A DNA stretch of 64,000 bases. Origin: an uncultured Aquimarina sp. (GTDB taxonomy: Bacteria; Bacteroidota; Bacteroidia; Flavobacteriales; Flavobacteriaceae). How positions within the stretch are numbered: position 1 is the stretch's first letter; the number at the start of each line of letters is the position of its first letter. The notes under the pieces were generated by a model. The model saw only the letters and a program-made list of their open reading frames with translations. It had not been told where the DNA came from and did no database searches. The position numbers and the translations under genes are program-made. The stretch lies in NCBI GenBank assembly GCA_947500545.1, contig CANMSO010000010.1, positions 62,001 to 126,000 on the forward strand. The letters run 5' to 3'. Shown here piece by piece: positions 9,298 to 18,082 of the stretch.

Positions 9298-10779
9298 TTG
9301 TACTACATAGGATTAGATATAGGGAGCTCATCAGTTAAAGTCGCAATAGTAAATGCAACGACAGGAGAAAATATGCTTACACTTCACGAGCCTCCAAATG
9401 AAATGGAAATAGTATCTCTGCACACTGATTGGGCAGAACAAGATCCTAATATTTGGTGGAGACATACTTGTTCTGCTATAAAGAGAGCTATTAAAGAAGC
9501 AAATATTCTGGCATCAAAGATTGAGGCTATAGGTATTTCTTATCAAATGCATGGATTAGTTATTGTGGATAAAGCTGGAAATCCATTACGAAATTCTATA
9601 ATTTGGTGTGACAGTCGCGCTGTTCGTATTGGTAATAATGCACTTTATGATTTAGGTGAAGATAAATGTGCGAGCCACTTGTTAAATTCTCCCGGGAATT
9701 TTACAGCTTCAAAGTTAAAATGGGTGAGACATAATGAACCAGAAGTTTATAAAAAAGTTTACAAATACATGCTTCCAGGCGACTATATTGCTTATAGATT
9801 AAGTGGTGAAATATGCACTACGAGGAATGGACTCTCTGAAGGTATCTTATGGGATTATAAAAATAATAAGATAGCAGATTGGTTATTGGAGTACTATGGA
9901 ATTGATCCAGAATTTACACCAAAAATAGTTGAAAACTTCTCAAACCAAGGTCAAGTAAATGCAAGAGCTTCAAAAGAAACAGGGTTATCAATAGGCGCTA
10001 AAATTACATATCGTGCGGGTGACCAACCTAATAACGCATTGTCGCTTAATATTTTTAAACCAGGTGATGTCGCAGCAACTGGCGGGACTTCAGGTGTTTT
10101 ATATGCGATTTCTAGTAGCTTGAAATCAAAAGAAATCTCAAGAATTAACAATTTTGTGCATGTTAATTATACTAATCAAAATCCAACTTTAGGAAAATTG
10201 TTATGTATCAATGGTGCTGGTATTCTGTATAGCTGGTTAAGAGGTCTAAGTGATAATATGACCTATGAAGATATGAACGGGAAAGCGTCAGAAATCCCTG
10301 TAGGATCAGATGGTGTTGTTGTTATTCCTTTTGGTAATGGGGCTGAACGCATATTGAACAATAAAAATATCGGAACACATTTCTGTAATCTTAATCTCAA
10401 TAAACATAATAAGCCACATTTGTATCGCGCAGCTCTAGAAGGTATTGCTTTTTCATTCGTTTATGGTATGAAAATTTTAAAAAATGACAGTACAGAAATT
10501 AAGGTTATTAGAGCAGGAAATGATAACCTTTTCCGTTCAGAAATTTTTGCAAATACAGTGGCGACCTTAATTGGTCATGAGATCGAGATATATAACATAA
10601 CAGGTGCTGTCGGGGCAGCTAGAGCTGCAGGTTTGGTAGATGGAGATTTTGATAAGTTTGGAGAAAGCACTACCAAAAATGACTATGTAATGACTTATAG
10701 GCCACTTAATAACGAGGAGCCTTATCAAAAGGCTTATGAAAAATGGAAAAAAGAATTAGAAATAAGATTAAAACATTAA
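9298..10779 (+). CDS. xylB: Xylulokinase
   Basis: Xylulokinase (FGGY family, 493 aa) phosphorylates D-xylulose with ATP to xylulose 5-phosphate, the entry to the pentose phosphate pathway. The N-terminal ATPase phosphate loop GLDIGSSSVKVAIV, the substrate-loop SYQMHGLVIVD, the IIWCDSRA strand and the catalytic-Asp segment RAGDQPNNA are all present, as is the C-terminal FGGY-like region (NGAERILNN, GIAFSFVYGM). The start must be TTG at 9298: the in-frame stop at 9289 leaves no ATG, and MYYIGLDIG is the normal N-terminus of the family. xylA begins 3 bp after the stop, so translation is probably coupled. The first of five operon genes. Confidence 0.96.
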   Translation: MYYIGLDIGSSSVKVAIVNATTGENMLTLHEPPNEMEIVSLHTDWAEQDPNIWWRHTCSAIKRAIKEANILASKIEAIGISYQMHGLVIVDKAGNPLRNSIIWCDSRAVRIGNNALYDLGEDKCASHLLNSPGNFTASKLKWVRHNEPEVYKKVYKYMLPGDYIAYRLSGEICTTRNGLSEGILWDYKNNKIADWLLEYYGIDPEFTPKIVENFSNQGQVNARASKETGLSIGAKITYRAGDQPNNALSLNIFKPGDVAATGGTSGVLYAISSSLKSKEISRINNFVHVNYTNQNPTLGKLLCINGAGILYSWLRGLSDNMTYEDMNGKASEIPVGSDGVVVIPFGNGAERILNNKNIGTHFCNLNLNKHNKPHLYRAALEGIAFSFVYGMKILKNDSTEIKVIRAGNDNLFRSEIFANTVATLIGHEIEIYNITGAVGAARAAGLVDGDFDKFGESTTKNDYVMTYRPLNNEEPYQKAYEKWKKELEIRLKH

Positions 10780-10782
10780 TAA

Positions 10783-12099
10783 ATGGCGAATAAAGTATAT
10801 TTCGAGGGTATAGATACAATAAAGTATGAGGGACATTTTTCAGATAATCCATTAGCATTCAAGTATTATGACGCTGATAAAGTGGTTGCCGGAAAAACGA
10901 TGCGCGAGCATTTTAAATTTGCTATTGCGTATTGGCATACCTTCTGCGGACAAGGGAGTGATCCTTTCGGGCCAGGAACACAAAATTTCCTATGGGATCA
11001 AGCATTAGATCCAGTTCAAGTAGCAAAAGATAAGGCTGATGCCGCTTTTGAATTTATTGGTAAAATGGGATTCGATTATTTCTGTTTTCATGATTACGAT
11101 TTAATTCAAGAAGCACCAACCTTTGCTGAATCTGAAAAACGTTTAGCAACTATTGTCGATTATATCAAAGAGAAAAAAACCAAAACAGGAATTAAACTGC
11201 TTTGGGGAACTGCGAATTGTTTTTCAAACCCTCGTTATATGAATGGTGCTGCTACCAATCCAGATTTTAATGTGTTGGCCAGAGCTGGTGGACAAATAAA
11301 ACTCGCCTTAGATGCAACTATTGCTTTAGATGGTGAAAACTATGTGTTTTGGGGCGGACGAGAAGGCTATATGTCACTTTTAAATACAGATATGGGGCGA
11401 GAATTGGACCACATGGGACAATTTTTAACCTTAGCAAGAGACTATGCTCGTGGACAAGGTTTTAAAGGCACATTCTTTATTGAGCCAAAACCAATGGAGC
11501 CAATGAAGCACCAATACGATTTTGATTGTGCTACCGCTATTGGATTTTTAAAAGAATATGGTTTGGATAAAGATTTTAAAATGAATATTGAAGTCAATCA
11601 CGCCACTTTAGCACAACACACCATGCAGCACGAATTAGCGGTGGCTGCAAAATCAGGAATGCTCGGGAGTATAGATGCTAATAGAGGTGATTATCAAAAT
11701 GGTTGGGATACTGATCAATTTCCAAATAATATTCAAGAAACTACTGAAGCAATGTTGGTTTTTCTAAAAGCCGGAGGGCTTCAAGGAGGTGGTGTAAACT
11801 TTGATGCCAAAATAAGAAGAAATTCAACAGATATGGAAGATGTCTTCCATGCACATATTGGTGGTGCAGATACGTTTGCTAGAGCCTTAATTACTGCAGA
11901 TAAAATAATACAATCTTCAGCTTATGATAAATTAAGGGAAGTGCGTTATAGCTCATTTGATTCTGGTAAGGGCAAAGATTTTGAAACGGGGAAATTAAGT
12001 TTAAAAGACCTATATGAAATTGCACAAGACAATGGAGAATTAGAACTTAAAAGTGGAAAGCAGGAATTATTTGAAAATATCATCAATCAATACATTTAA
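10783..12099 (+). CDS. xylA: Xylose isomerase
   Basis: Xylose isomerase (438 aa, the usual length of class II enzymes) converts D-xylose to D-xylulose in the cytoplasm using two divalent metals. Family marks seen are the active-site FHDYD, VFWGGREGY, the metal-binding EPKPMEP and NIEVNHATLA segments, GSIDANRGD, WDTDQFPNN and HAHIGGADTFARAL. It lies between xylB (3 bp upstream) and the sugar transporter (30 bp downstream). Intact and unremarkable. Confidence 0.98.
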   Translation: MANKVYFEGIDTIKYEGHFSDNPLAFKYYDADKVVAGKTMREHFKFAIAYWHTFCGQGSDPFGPGTQNFLWDQALDPVQVAKDKADAAFEFIGKMGFDYFCFHDYDLIQEAPTFAESEKRLATIVDYIKEKKTKTGIKLLWGTANCFSNPRYMNGAATNPDFNVLARAGGQIKLALDATIALDGENYVFWGGREGYMSLLNTDMGRELDHMGQFLTLARDYARGQGFKGTFFIEPKPMEPMKHQYDFDCATAIGFLKEYGLDKDFKMNIEVNHATLAQHTMQHELAVAAKSGMLGSIDANRGDYQNGWDTDQFPNNIQETTEAMLVFLKAGGLQGGGVNFDAKIRRNSTDMEDVFHAHIGGADTFARALITADKIIQSSAYDKLREVRYSSFDSGKGKDFETGKLSLKDLYEIAQDNGELELKSGKQELFENIINQYI

Positions 12100-12129
12100 G
12101 CCAATAGAGCAACTAACAAACTATAAATT

Positions 12130-13557
12130 ATGGCGAAAGCAGTAAAATTGAGTTATTTATTAAAATTGACATTAGTGGCAACATTGGGTGGTTTACTTTT
12201 TGGTTACGATACAGGTGTAATTTCTGGAACCGTGGGTTCACTAGAAAGCTATTTCGTATTGCCAAAAGGACTAAGTGAAAATGCGGCAAATGCCTTTAAA
12301 GGTTTTTTAGTGTCAAGTGCATTAATTGGCTGTATTATTGGAGGAGGATTAGGTGGCCTGATTAGCAAAACACTAGGTCGTAAAAAAGGACTAATACTGG
12401 CGGGAATTTTATTTTTAATATCTGCGCTAGGTTCATCAATGCCAGAGATGTTATTTAGACCAATTGGCGAATTAGATCATACATTTTCTACTTTTTTTAT
12501 AATCTATAGAATTTTAGGAGGAATAGGTGTGGGTTTAGCGTCTATGTTATCGCCCTTATATATAGCAGAAATTGCGCCTGCTAAAATTAGAGGACGATTA
12601 GTATCCTACAATCAATTAGCAATTGTTGCAGGTTTTATGGTTGTTTACTTTGTCAACTACTTTATTTCTAAAGGTGGTGGTTCTGATGCTTGGTTAAATG
12701 AAGTGGGTTGGAGATGGATGTTTGCTTCAGAAGTTGTTCCGGTTGGTATCTTTTTATTGTTATTGTTTTCTGTACCAGATACACCAAGATCTTTAATGTT
12801 ACGGGGAAGAGAAAAGGAGGCGCTTCAAGTATTAACAGACATCAATGGGGAGGAAGAGGCAACTTCAATTTTAAATGAAATTAAAAGTAGTGTTGTACAC
12901 AGTTCGGGCAAATTATTATCCTTTGGGTGGTTAATCATTATAGTAGGTGTAACACTTTCAATCTTTCAGCAGTTTGTCGGGATTAATGTGGTGTTGTATT
13001 ATGCGCCCGAGATATTCAAGAAAATGGATATGAGTACCAATGCCTCATTGTTGTTTACCATTATTGTTGGTATTGCTAATTTCTTATTTACCATAGTTGC
13101 AATTAAAACTGTAGATAAACATGGAAGAAAACCGCTGATGATTATTGGTGCCTTAGGTATGGCAGTCGCCATGTTTGCCTTGGGGTTTGTGTTCTTTGCA
13201 GAAGCATCAGGTTATTTGGCGTTAGGTTGCATGATGCTTTACGTTGCAAGTTTTGCATTAAGTTGGGGGCCTGTAACTTGGGTATTGCTATCTGAAATAT
13301 TTCCAAATAAAATAAGAGGTAGAGCAATGGCTATAGCTGTGGCTGCGCAATGGATAGCCAACTATTTGGTGTCATTAACGTTCCCAATGATGGATGATAA
13401 CTCATATTTAACAGCGCAATTTAACCATGGTTTCGCGTATTGGATTTATGGTATAATGAGCTTATTGGCTATGTTCTTTGTTGTGAAATTAGTGCCAGAA
13501 ACAAAAGGAAAAACACTAGAGAAAATGGAAACCCTTTGGAAAAATAGTAAATCTTAA
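12130..13557 (+). CDS. xylE: Sugar-porter MFS transporter, XylE-like xylose/H+ symporter
   Basis: A 475-aa inner-membrane sugar porter of the major facilitator superfamily with 12 predicted helices. Sugar-porter signatures are present: GGLLFGYDTGVISG at the first helix, the loop LGRKKG between helices 2 and 3, the IAEIAPAKIRGRLVSYNQLA stretch, QQFVGINVVLYYAP in helix 7, the second-half HGRKP loop, and PETKGKTLEKME at the end. Xylose as substrate is inferred from its place between xylA and the GH3 gene; glucose or arabinose cannot be excluded from sequence. Confidence 0.9.
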   Translation: MAKAVKLSYLLKLTLVATLGGLLFGYDTGVISGTVGSLESYFVLPKGLSENAANAFKGFLVSSALIGCIIGGGLGGLISKTLGRKKGLILAGILFLISALGSSMPEMLFRPIGELDHTFSTFFIIYRILGGIGVGLASMLSPLYIAEIAPAKIRGRLVSYNQLAIVAGFMVVYFVNYFISKGGGSDAWLNEVGWRWMFASEVVPVGIFLLLLFSVPDTPRSLMLRGREKEALQVLTDINGEEEATSILNEIKSSVVHSSGKLLSFGWLIIIVGVTLSIFQQFVGINVVLYYAPEIFKKMDMSTNASLLFTIIVGIANFLFTIVAIKTVDKHGRKPLMIIGALGMAVAMFALGFVFFAEASGYLALGCMMLYVASFALSWGPVTWVLLSEIFPNKIRGRAMAIAVAAQWIANYLVSLTFPMMDDNSYLTAQFNHGFAYWIYGIMSLLAMFFVVKLVPETKGKTLEKMETLWKNSKS

Positions 13558-13567
13558 AAAAAATAAA

Positions 13568-15853
13568 ATGAACAAACTTTTAAAGCAAAGTATAAATTTT
13601 CTAGTTATAACTTTTATAACCGGAAGTTACGCACAATCTAAAATGCATTTTGACCAAAGTAAACCTATTGAAGAACGTATTACGCTTTTGATGAGTAAAA
13701 TGACATTAGATGAGAAGGTGGGCCAAATGAATCAATATAATGGTTCTTGGGATTTTACTGGGCCACTGCCAGAATCTGGGTCTGAGGAAGAAAAATACGA
13801 GCACATAAAAAAAGGATGGGTAGGCTCAATGCTAAGTGTAAGAGGTGTAAAAGAAGTAAGAGCAGTACAAAAAATTGCAGTAGAGGAAACGCGTTTAGGT
13901 ATTCCAATTATTTTTGGATTTGATGTTATTCATGGCTATAAAACTTTGAGTCCAATTCCTTTGGCAGAAGCAGCAAGTTGGGATTTAGAGGCCATAAAAA
14001 AGTCAGCAAGTGTAGCTGCGGATGAAGCTTCTGCTTCTGGTCTAAACTGGACTTTTGGACCGAACGTAGATATTTCAAATGATGCCAGGTGGGGACGCGT
14101 TATGGAAGGCGCAGGAGAGGACACCTATCTGGGAAGTAAAATTGCTATGGCTAGAGTCAAAGGATTTCAAGGCGAAAAGTTAGATGCTAATAATACCATT
14201 GTTTCGTGTGCGAAGCATTTTGCTGCCTATGGTTATGCAGAGGCTGGTAAAGAATATAATAGTGCTGATATGAGTACTTCAAAATTATACAACACTGTTC
14301 TTCCCCCTTTTAAATCTGCGTTAGATGCCGGTGTTCGTACGTTTATGAACTCTTTTAATACTTTAAATGGTATTCCTGCAACAGGCGACAGTTTCTTGCA
14401 GAGAGATATATTAAAAGGGGCTTGGGGTTTTGATGGATATGTAGTTTCAGATTGGGCTTCAATTAAAGAAATGGTAACTCATGGGTATGCTAAAGATGGT
14501 GCAGATGCATCAGCAAAAGCAGTTATGGCTGGGTCAGATATGGATATGGAATCACATTTATATGTAAAAGAATTAGTTAAGTTAGTTGAAAATAATACAG
14601 TAGAAGAACGGTTTATAGATGATGCGGTTAGAAGAATACTCCGTATAAAATTTGAACTAGGTTTATTTGATAATCCTTATAAATATTGTGATGACGTTAG
14701 AGAAAAAGCAACAATTGGTAATAAAGCTATTAATGAGGCGGTATTGGATATGGCGAAAAAATCGATTGTCTTATTAAAAAACGATAGCAATCTATTACCG
14801 TTAAAAAAATCAGGCCAAAAAATCGCATTAATAGGTGCTTTGGCTGCTGATAAAAACAGTCCTTTAGGAAGCTGGAGAATTGCTGCGGATGATAATACAG
14901 CTGTTTCCGTTTTAGAAGGTATGCAACAATACAAAAACAACCAGTTGGTATATAAAAAAGGAACAGATGTATCCATTGGAAAACAATTATTTGTTCAAGA
15001 AGTGAAGATAAACTCAGATGATTTTTCTGGTTTTGAAGCTGCAAAAAAAGTAGCAAAATCATCTGATGTTGTCGTAATGGTTTTAGGGGAAGTTGGTTTT
15101 CAAAGCGGTGAGGGAAGAAGTAGAACAGAATTAGGTTTGCCTGGAAACCAACAACAATTATTAGAAGAAATTTTTATGGTGAATAAAAACATTGTTTTGG
15201 TCTTAAATAACGGTCGTCCATTAGCCTTGCCTTGGGCAGCAGAAAATATTCCTGCTATTGTTGAAGCTTGGCAACTTGGAACCCAAACTGGAAACGCAGT
15301 AGCACAAGTTTTATATGGGGATTATAACCCAAGTGGGAAATTGCCAATATCTTTTCCGAGAAATGTAGGTCAATGCCCGATTTATTACAATCAATTAAAT
15401 ACAGGTAGACCAGTAAATAAAGAAAAAAATGTATTCTGGTCACATTATATAGATGTTGAAAAAACACCTTTGTTCCCGTTTGGGTATGGACTAAGTTACA
15501 CAACTTTTAAATATGAAAACTTAAAACTGAGTAAATCTAAATACAAAAGAGGTGAAACTGTAGAACTAAGTGTTGAGGTTGCTAATACAGGCAATTTAGA
15601 TGGAAAAGAAGTGGTGCAGCTATATATAAACGACCCTGTAGCAAGTATTGTAAGGCCAGTTAAAGAATTAAAAGGTTTTGAATTAGTAGAGTTGAAAAAA
15701 GGTGAAACTAAAACAGTAAAATTTAGTTTAACGGATGCCGAACTTGGTTTTTATAATAATGATGGAGACTATTTGATCGAAGAAGGAACTTTTAACATCA
15801 TGGTTGGAGGAAGATCAGATAAAGGATTAACAGATAAATTTGAATTAAAATAA
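13568..15853 (+). CDS. GH3 beta-glycosidase (beta-xylosidase/beta-glucosidase, BglX type)
   Basis: A 761-aa exported GH3 enzyme that removes terminal beta-linked xylose or glucose from oligosaccharides, probably in the periplasm. A signal peptide (to about residue 22, ending SYAQ) is followed by the GH3 N-terminal barrel with IFGFDVIHGYKT, the substrate-binding CAKHFAAYG and the nucleophile Asp295 in VVSDWAS. Next comes the C-terminal alpha/beta sandwich (SIVLLKNDSNLLPL, GEGRSRTELGLPGNQ) and a fibronectin-III-like domain (FGYGLSYTTF onward, about residues 645-760). It lies in the xyl operon, so beta-xylosidase activity is likely, although BglX-type sequences are often beta-glucosidases. Confidence 0.93.
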   Translation: MNKLLKQSINFLVITFITGSYAQSKMHFDQSKPIEERITLLMSKMTLDEKVGQMNQYNGSWDFTGPLPESGSEEEKYEHIKKGWVGSMLSVRGVKEVRAVQKIAVEETRLGIPIIFGFDVIHGYKTLSPIPLAEAASWDLEAIKKSASVAADEASASGLNWTFGPNVDISNDARWGRVMEGAGEDTYLGSKIAMARVKGFQGEKLDANNTIVSCAKHFAAYGYAEAGKEYNSADMSTSKLYNTVLPPFKSALDAGVRTFMNSFNTLNGIPATGDSFLQRDILKGAWGFDGYVVSDWASIKEMVTHGYAKDGADASAKAVMAGSDMDMESHLYVKELVKLVENNTVEERFIDDAVRRILRIKFELGLFDNPYKYCDDVREKATIGNKAINEAVLDMAKKSIVLLKNDSNLLPLKKSGQKIALIGALAADKNSPLGSWRIAADDNTAVSVLEGMQQYKNNQLVYKKGTDVSIGKQLFVQEVKINSDDFSGFEAAKKVAKSSDVVVMVLGEVGFQSGEGRSRTELGLPGNQQQLLEEIFMVNKNIVLVLNNGRPLALPWAAENIPAIVEAWQLGTQTGNAVAQVLYGDYNPSGKLPISFPRNVGQCPIYYNQLNTGRPVNKEKNVFWSHYIDVEKTPLFPFGYGLSYTTFKYENLKLSKSKYKRGETVELSVEVANTGNLDGKEVVQLYINDPVASIVRPVKELKGFELVELKKGETKTVKFSLTDAELGFYNNDGDYLIEEGTFNIMVGGRSDKGLTDKFELK

Positions 15854-15872
15854 CTGTGATAAGCTAAATGCT

Positions 15873-17201
15873 ATGAAAAATATAATAATGCCCAAAAGAA
15901 TCTATATGCTTCTAGTCATATTAACTACGATTTTTGCTTGTTCAAAAGATAATGACACACCACCAGATACAACTACACCAATTTCTGTGTCTTTTGAAGT
16001 GATTGTATCACAACAAAACACCCTTAGGGTCACAGTAAATAATACGTCCACGGGAATAAGTGGATTAAATAGTTATTGGCAATTTACTAAAAATGGATCT
16101 GTAGTACAGGATGAAGCAGGGCCCGAAATGCATTTATATGACGCATCAGGTGAATATTTAATTACGCTAACAGTAGAGGCGCCAGATGATGATATCCAAG
16201 TAAGTGAAACAGTAATGGTAATAGGAGGAGATTCGATGCATCCAGCATTAAAAGATGCCACTGATAAATTCTCAGTGGGAATGGCAGTACAATCTAATCG
16301 TATGGGCGGTCAACATGGAGAAATTTTAGTTCGCGAATTCAATAACCTTACCGCAGAATATGAAATGAAAATGAATATAATGTATCCATCTCAAGGTAAT
16401 TACGATTTCACGGCTGCGGATGCTATAGTAAACTATGGTGTTGCCAATAATATGGATATTCACGGCCATACATTAATCTGGCATAATGCAACACCAGATT
16501 GGGTAGAGAATTTCACTGGAACAGATCAAGAATTTGAAGATATGATTGAAGATTATATCACCACAGTGGTTACAAGGTATGCTGGAGTCGTAAGATCGTG
16601 GGATGTTGTAAATGAAGCAATTGAGGATGGAAGTAATCAATTGAGAAATTCTGTTTTTCGAACAAGGATGGGTGACGACTATATTTCAAAGTGTTATCAA
16701 TTTGCGAGAAATGCTGACCCTGACGTATTACTCTTTTACAATGATTACAACATAACGTTCGATGAAGGAAAACAAGCTGCAATATTTGCCATTGTAGATG
16801 GTTTAGCGTCGCAAAATCTAATTGATGGTGTAGGTGCTCAAATGCATATAGATATCTATTTCCCTTCGTCTTCTCAAATACAAAGTGTAGTTGATGGCAC
16901 AGTTGCTAGAGGTTTAAAAATGCATTTTGCGGAGTTAGATGTTAGGATAAATCCGAGTAATGATATTTCTTCTTTAACTGAGGAAAGAGAAATAGCACAA
17001 CAGAATAAAGTAAGAGAAGTTGTAGAGTTGTATGATGCCATTCCAGATGCCAATAAATTTGCAATTACTATTTGGGGAATGAGAGACAATGAAACTTGGT
17101 TAATAGATTTTTGGGGGCAACCAGATTGGCCTCTTTTGTATAATTCTAATTTTGAAGCTAAAAAAGCCCACTCAGGATTTTTAGAGGCACTCAATAATTA
17201 A
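15873..17201 (+). CDS. GH10 endo-1,4-beta-xylanase lipoprotein with PKD-like N-terminal domain
   Basis: A 442-aa GH10 endo-xylanase that hydrolyses the xylan backbone at the cell surface. The lipoprotein signal (IFAC, Cys23) is followed by a beta-sandwich of PKD type at about residues 35-117 (SYWQFTKNGSVVQDEAGPEM, YLITLTVEA). The catalytic barrel has HGHTLIWHNATPDW, the acid/base Glu248 in WDVVNEAI, DYNI, GAQMHIDI and the nucleophile Glu354 in HFAELDVRI, with WGMRD near the end. It is the last gene of the xyl operon, 19 bp after the GH3 gene. It is the clearest evidence that this locus acts on xylan. Confidence 0.96.
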   Translation: MKNIIMPKRIYMLLVILTTIFACSKDNDTPPDTTTPISVSFEVIVSQQNTLRVTVNNTSTGISGLNSYWQFTKNGSVVQDEAGPEMHLYDASGEYLITLTVEAPDDDIQVSETVMVIGGDSMHPALKDATDKFSVGMAVQSNRMGGQHGEILVREFNNLTAEYEMKMNIMYPSQGNYDFTAADAIVNYGVANNMDIHGHTLIWHNATPDWVENFTGTDQEFEDMIEDYITTVVTRYAGVVRSWDVVNEAIEDGSNQLRNSVFRTRMGDDYISKCYQFARNADPDVLLFYNDYNITFDEGKQAAIFAIVDGLASQNLIDGVGAQMHIDIYFPSSSQIQSVVDGTVARGLKMHFAELDVRINPSNDISSLTEEREIAQQNKVREVVELYDAIPDANKFAITIWGMRDNETWLIDFWGQPDWPLLYNSNFEAKKAHSGFLEALNN

Positions 17202-17206
17202 TTCTA

Positions 17207-17317
17207 AACCCAAATTATGTATTATAACTTTGTGACGAGAGTTGAAAAGTACAATCAAGCGTTTGTTTCTGAAGTAGTTTCTAGACGTAATAAATTTTCT
17301 AATGCATAATGTGGGTT
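17207..17317. repeat. 111-bp inverted-repeat element (MITE-like or IS remnant)
   Basis: AACCCAAATTATG at 17207-17219 and CATAATGTGGGTT at 17305-17317 are inverted copies with one mismatch in 13. They enclose 85 bp that contain a short open frame (from ATG 17217, ending in SRRNKFSNA and a stop inside the right arm). The ends have the form of insertion-sequence termini and the short frame could be the tail of a transposase gene. No target duplication was evident. It lies 5 bp after the xylanase stop. Confidence 0.45.
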
Positions 17318-17331
17318 ATATAAAATCAAAC

Positions 17332-17541
17332 TTATGGATACCAAGTAGAATTATAAGCATCCATAGGTTCTAGAACTGTGGACGGAAAACTTAATTGATT
17401 TGGACTATTAGAAAAATGTTGTACTTCCAGACAAAATCCAGTCTTGCTACCGTAAAAGCGACATTTTTTTCCTGCTTTTTTTGTGTTTAAGTGGTTTCCT
17501 TCATAAAATTATAATCCTGTATTTAAATAAAATTTACTAAA
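17332..17541 (-). pseudogene. C-terminal fragment of aldose 1-epimerase (galM) with nonsense codon
   Basis: Read on the minus strand this gives GL-stop-FYEGNHLN, GKKCRFYGSKTGFCLE, VQHFSNSPNQ, LSFPSTVLEP and a stop at 17332-17334. That matches the well-known C-terminus of galactose mutarotase (GLQFYxGNxL, GFCLETQHFPDSPN, FPSTVLxPGExY). The TAA at 17509-17511 stands where the family has Gln, so a CAA to TAA change is the simplest reading. Nothing of the first two thirds of the gene remains; another stop occurs at 17545. A clear decayed remnant of a sugar-metabolism gene that fits the locus. Confidence 0.8.
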
Positions 17542-17567
17542 ATCCTAAACGCTTATAAAATCACACA

Positions 17568-17795
17568 GCGAAAAAAATATTTAACATACTCGTATTAACT
17601 TTATTATTTTTCGATTGTACGGGTAAATTAAAAACAGTAACTAATGAGGATGAAAAGTATACCAATGAACTTATTAATGAAACAAGTCCTTATCTACTAA
17701 AGCACGCCCACAATCCTGTGAACTGGAAAGCATGGAATGAAGAGGCTCTTGACTTAGCAAAAAACTCTCAAAAACTAATTTTTCTATCCATTCTA
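17568..17795 (+). pseudogene. N-terminal fragment of DUF255/YyaL-type thioredoxin-like lipoprotein
   Basis: In frame 3 the sequence reads KKIFNILVLTLLFFDC, then NELINETSPYLLKHAHNPV and NWKAWNEEALDLAKNSQKL and IFLSI. This is the start of the DUF255 family (YyaL/spermatogenesis-associated protein 20 type: NxLIxETSPYLLxHAHNPVxWxxW) behind a lipoprotein signal. Where the ATG should stand the sequence has GCG, with an in-frame stop at 17556. Similarity is lost right after FLSI (about 17795), before the expected CHWCHVM redox motif. About 90% of the gene is gone. The rest of the gap to 17967 shows nothing recognisable. Confidence 0.85.
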
Positions 17796-17967
17796 TTTTC
17801 AATTTCAAATCAAACGGATTTCATGACCTTAAAGTATAATTTCAAATTACGAAATAATACGAATCAAGGAAACATTACACTTTTTGTAATCTACATTTGT
17901 GTCTTTTTAACGTAAGTATTTTATTAAAAAATCATTGAAAAATTACGGTTTAAAAGTAAAACTTTTG

Positions 17968-18021
17968 TTGGAATATTTCCTATCAAAATTGGAATATTTC
18001 CAAATAAAGGGAGTAATTTTG
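17968..18021 (+). promoter_or_regulatory. Promoter with repeated palindromic operator upstream of the TIR gene
   Basis: TTGGAATATTTCC occurs twice (17968-17980 and 17989-18001), 21 bp apart, which puts both copies on one face of the helix. The second copy extends to the palindrome TTGGAA-TAT-TTCCAA at 17989-18003. Its first three bases can serve as the -33 TTG, and after 22 bp an exact -7 element TAATTTTG follows at 18014-18021. A dimeric repressor bound here would cover the promoter. The regulator is not known. Confidence 0.55.
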
Positions 18022-18082
18022 TATAACAGGTTTTTTAGCAAAAGATCAAGTCAGTTTTAGGTTAAAAAAAAGGAAGTCAGTG

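Noticed and set aside
17718..17915. Stand-alone 65-aa gene
   Set aside because: It is the tail of the DUF255 remnant read from an internal GTG; the rest is non-homologous run-on.
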